From Candidatus Microgenomates bacterium (GTDB lineage Bacteria > Patescibacteriota > Microgenomatia > UBA1406 > GWC2-37-13): 5,530 nt of DNA. The DNA lies in contig WFWI01000079.1 in the NCBI GenBank assembly GCA_015491205.1, forward strand, positions 1 through 5,530, written 5' to 3'. Each line of letters begins with the position of its first letter. Positions within the stretch are counted from its first letter, which is position 1. The position numbers and the translations under genes are program-made. The notes beneath the pieces were generated by a model. The model was not told the DNA's origin. It was given only the letters and a program-made list of their open reading frames with translations, and did not search any database. This document shows positions 4,688 to 5,530 of this stretch, in pieces.

Positions 4688-5530
4688 TTTTTTCGTATTT
4701 TCTCAAAAATTACAGCCAAAGGTGTAGCGACAAAGGGCGAGGAATAAGTTCCTGAAATTGTCCCAATAAGAAGCGCCCAAACAAAACCCTTTATTGTTTC
4801 TCCTCCAAAAACCAAAAGTGCTATAAGCATAAAAATTATGGTTAAAGAGTTGTTTATAGATCTTACCATAGTCTCGGTTAACGCTTTGTTTGCATAATAT
4901 TCAAGGTCAGCCTCGCCAAACTCCCTTTTATACTCCCTTATCTTGTCAAAAACCACAATAGTATCGTGTACTGAAAAGGAAAGGGTGGTTAAAACTGCGC
5001 TGACAAAAAGCGTGTCAAACTCAAAGCCAAAAAATTTTGAAAGAAGCGAGTATGAACCAAAAAGGATAAGCGAATCATGCAGCGCTGCCAATATTGCAGC
5101 AAAGGCAAAAGAGAGGCTTTTGAAGGCAAGGGTGATATAGAGAAGAATTGCCAAGACTGAAAGTATTGCTGCAATTAGAGTTTTGTCTTTAAACTCTTGG
5201 CTTATGCTTGGCCCAACAGTTTCATATTTTTCAAGCTTAGCTTTTAGGCTTTTTTCAAGTTTTTTAATCTTTTCCTCAGAAAGTTTTTGTGTTTTTAAAA
5301 AGGCGCGATTTTCTTTTATCCTAATCTCTTTAATTTCAACTCCCTCCTTTTCTAGCGTTTTTTTAATAAGCGTTTCATCCGGCTTTTTTTCAAAAACAAA
5401 GCTTACGTTTGTTCCACCTGTAAACTCAATTGAGAATCTAAAGCCCCAGGTAAAAGTTGAATAAAGGCCAATCCCAATAAGGGTTAAAGAAAAAAGAAAA
5501 TAAAACCATTTGTACTTTAAAAAATTAACC
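4684..5530 (-). CDS. secF: Protein translocase subunit SecF (5' end beyond window)
   Basis: SecF is the inner-membrane partner of SecD; together they use the ion gradient to help pull proteins through SecYEG. The frame is open from the right window edge to the TGA at 4686-4684, giving 281 visible residues of a usual 290-320. The fragment begins VNFLKYKWFYFLF, typical of the very N-terminus, so only a few codons are missing. In order it shows: TM1 (about 6-23); the family motif FSIEFTGGT (32-40); a lysine/glutamate-rich extracytoplasmic segment (about 45-103); TVGPSISQEF (104-113); and then five more hydrophobic helices with LHDSLILFG (150-158), SVHDTIVVFDKIRE (186-199), GTISGTYSS and a basic end EKIRKK. 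The usual GYSxND before TIVVFD reads SFSVHD here. The stop overlaps the hydrolase start. secD is expected upstream outside the window. An internal TTG at 5154 is not the start. Confidence 0.96.
   Translation of the reverse strand, partial: VNFLKYKWFYFLFSLTLIGIGLYSTFTWGFRFSIEFTGGTNVSFVFEKKPDETLIKKTLEKEGVEIKEIRIKENRAFLKTQKLSEEKIKKLEKSLKAKLEKYETVGPSISQEFKDKTLIAAILSVLAILLYITLAFKSLSFAFAAILAALHDSLILFGSYSLLSKFFGFEFDTLFVSAVLTTLSFSVHDTIVVFDKIREYKREFGEADLEYYANKALTETMVRSINNSLTIIFMLIALLVFGGETIKGFVWALLIGTISGTYSSPFVATPLAVIFEKIRKK

Noticed and set aside
4684..5154. TTG at 5154 as the start of a short secF
   Set aside because: The same frame stays open to the window edge and encodes TM1, the EFTGGT motif and the extracytoplasmic segment, so the gene is longer.
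5183..5464. Plus-strand ORF of 93 codons opposite secF
   Set aside because: The minus strand here encodes the clear SecF motifs FSIEFTGGT and TVGPSIS; the plus-strand product is a Ser/Phe-rich shadow.

Overview
The window is an AT-rich bacterial chromosome segment carrying two of the most conserved bacterial functions, a GroES/GroEL chaperonin operon and the SecF subunit of the protein translocase. It also carries a CCA-adding-type nucleotidyltransferase, a metallo-beta-lactamase-fold hydrolase and a small Phd/YefM-type antitoxin. TGA acts as a stop in four genes (groES, the antitoxin, the hydrolase and secF), so a UGA-recoded genetic code is excluded. Low GC, lysine-rich proteins, weak Shine-Dalgarno sequences and many A/T-rich inverted repeats between genes are compatible with a small-genome lineage such as Patescibacteria/CPR. 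That placement is an inference from style, not from a marker phylogeny.

Layout: 1-107 is the groES leader, with a degenerate CIRCE-like dyad and possibly a decayed repeat. 108-2082 is groES-groEL on the + strand, closed by a strong GC-rich intrinsic terminator (2113-2145). 2148-2215 holds two copies of a 23-nt GC-rich direct repeat, each able to fold. 2286-2498 is a Phd/YefM-like antitoxin with no toxin beside it; its start codon sits inside a pair of TGTAC-core motifs. 2496-2590 is an A/T-rich inverted repeat. 2659-4005 is the nucleotidyltransferase with an HD domain. 3983-4105 is a second, related A/T-rich inverted repeat between convergent genes. On the - strand, secF (5' end beyond the right edge) runs into the hydrolase gene through an ATGA stop/start overlap.

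How the genes work together: GroES and GroEL form one folding machine from one operon. SecF is the membrane half of the SecDF translocation booster and is probably preceded by secD outside the window; the hydrolase appears translationally coupled to it. The nucleotidyltransferase is a separate, probably independently promoted gene for tRNA 3'-end maturation or repair. The antitoxin looks like an orphan or a remnant.

The points most worth a second look are: (i) the TGTAC-core pair with 12-bp centre spacing over the antitoxin start; (ii) Asn in place of the first catalytic Asp of the nucleotidyltransferase; (iii) a repeat family whose copies supply the stop codons of all three adjoining genes; (iv) the 23-nt GC-rich repeat pair; (v) near-duplicate leaders in front of groES and groEL. 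I saw no clearly new multi-gene system.
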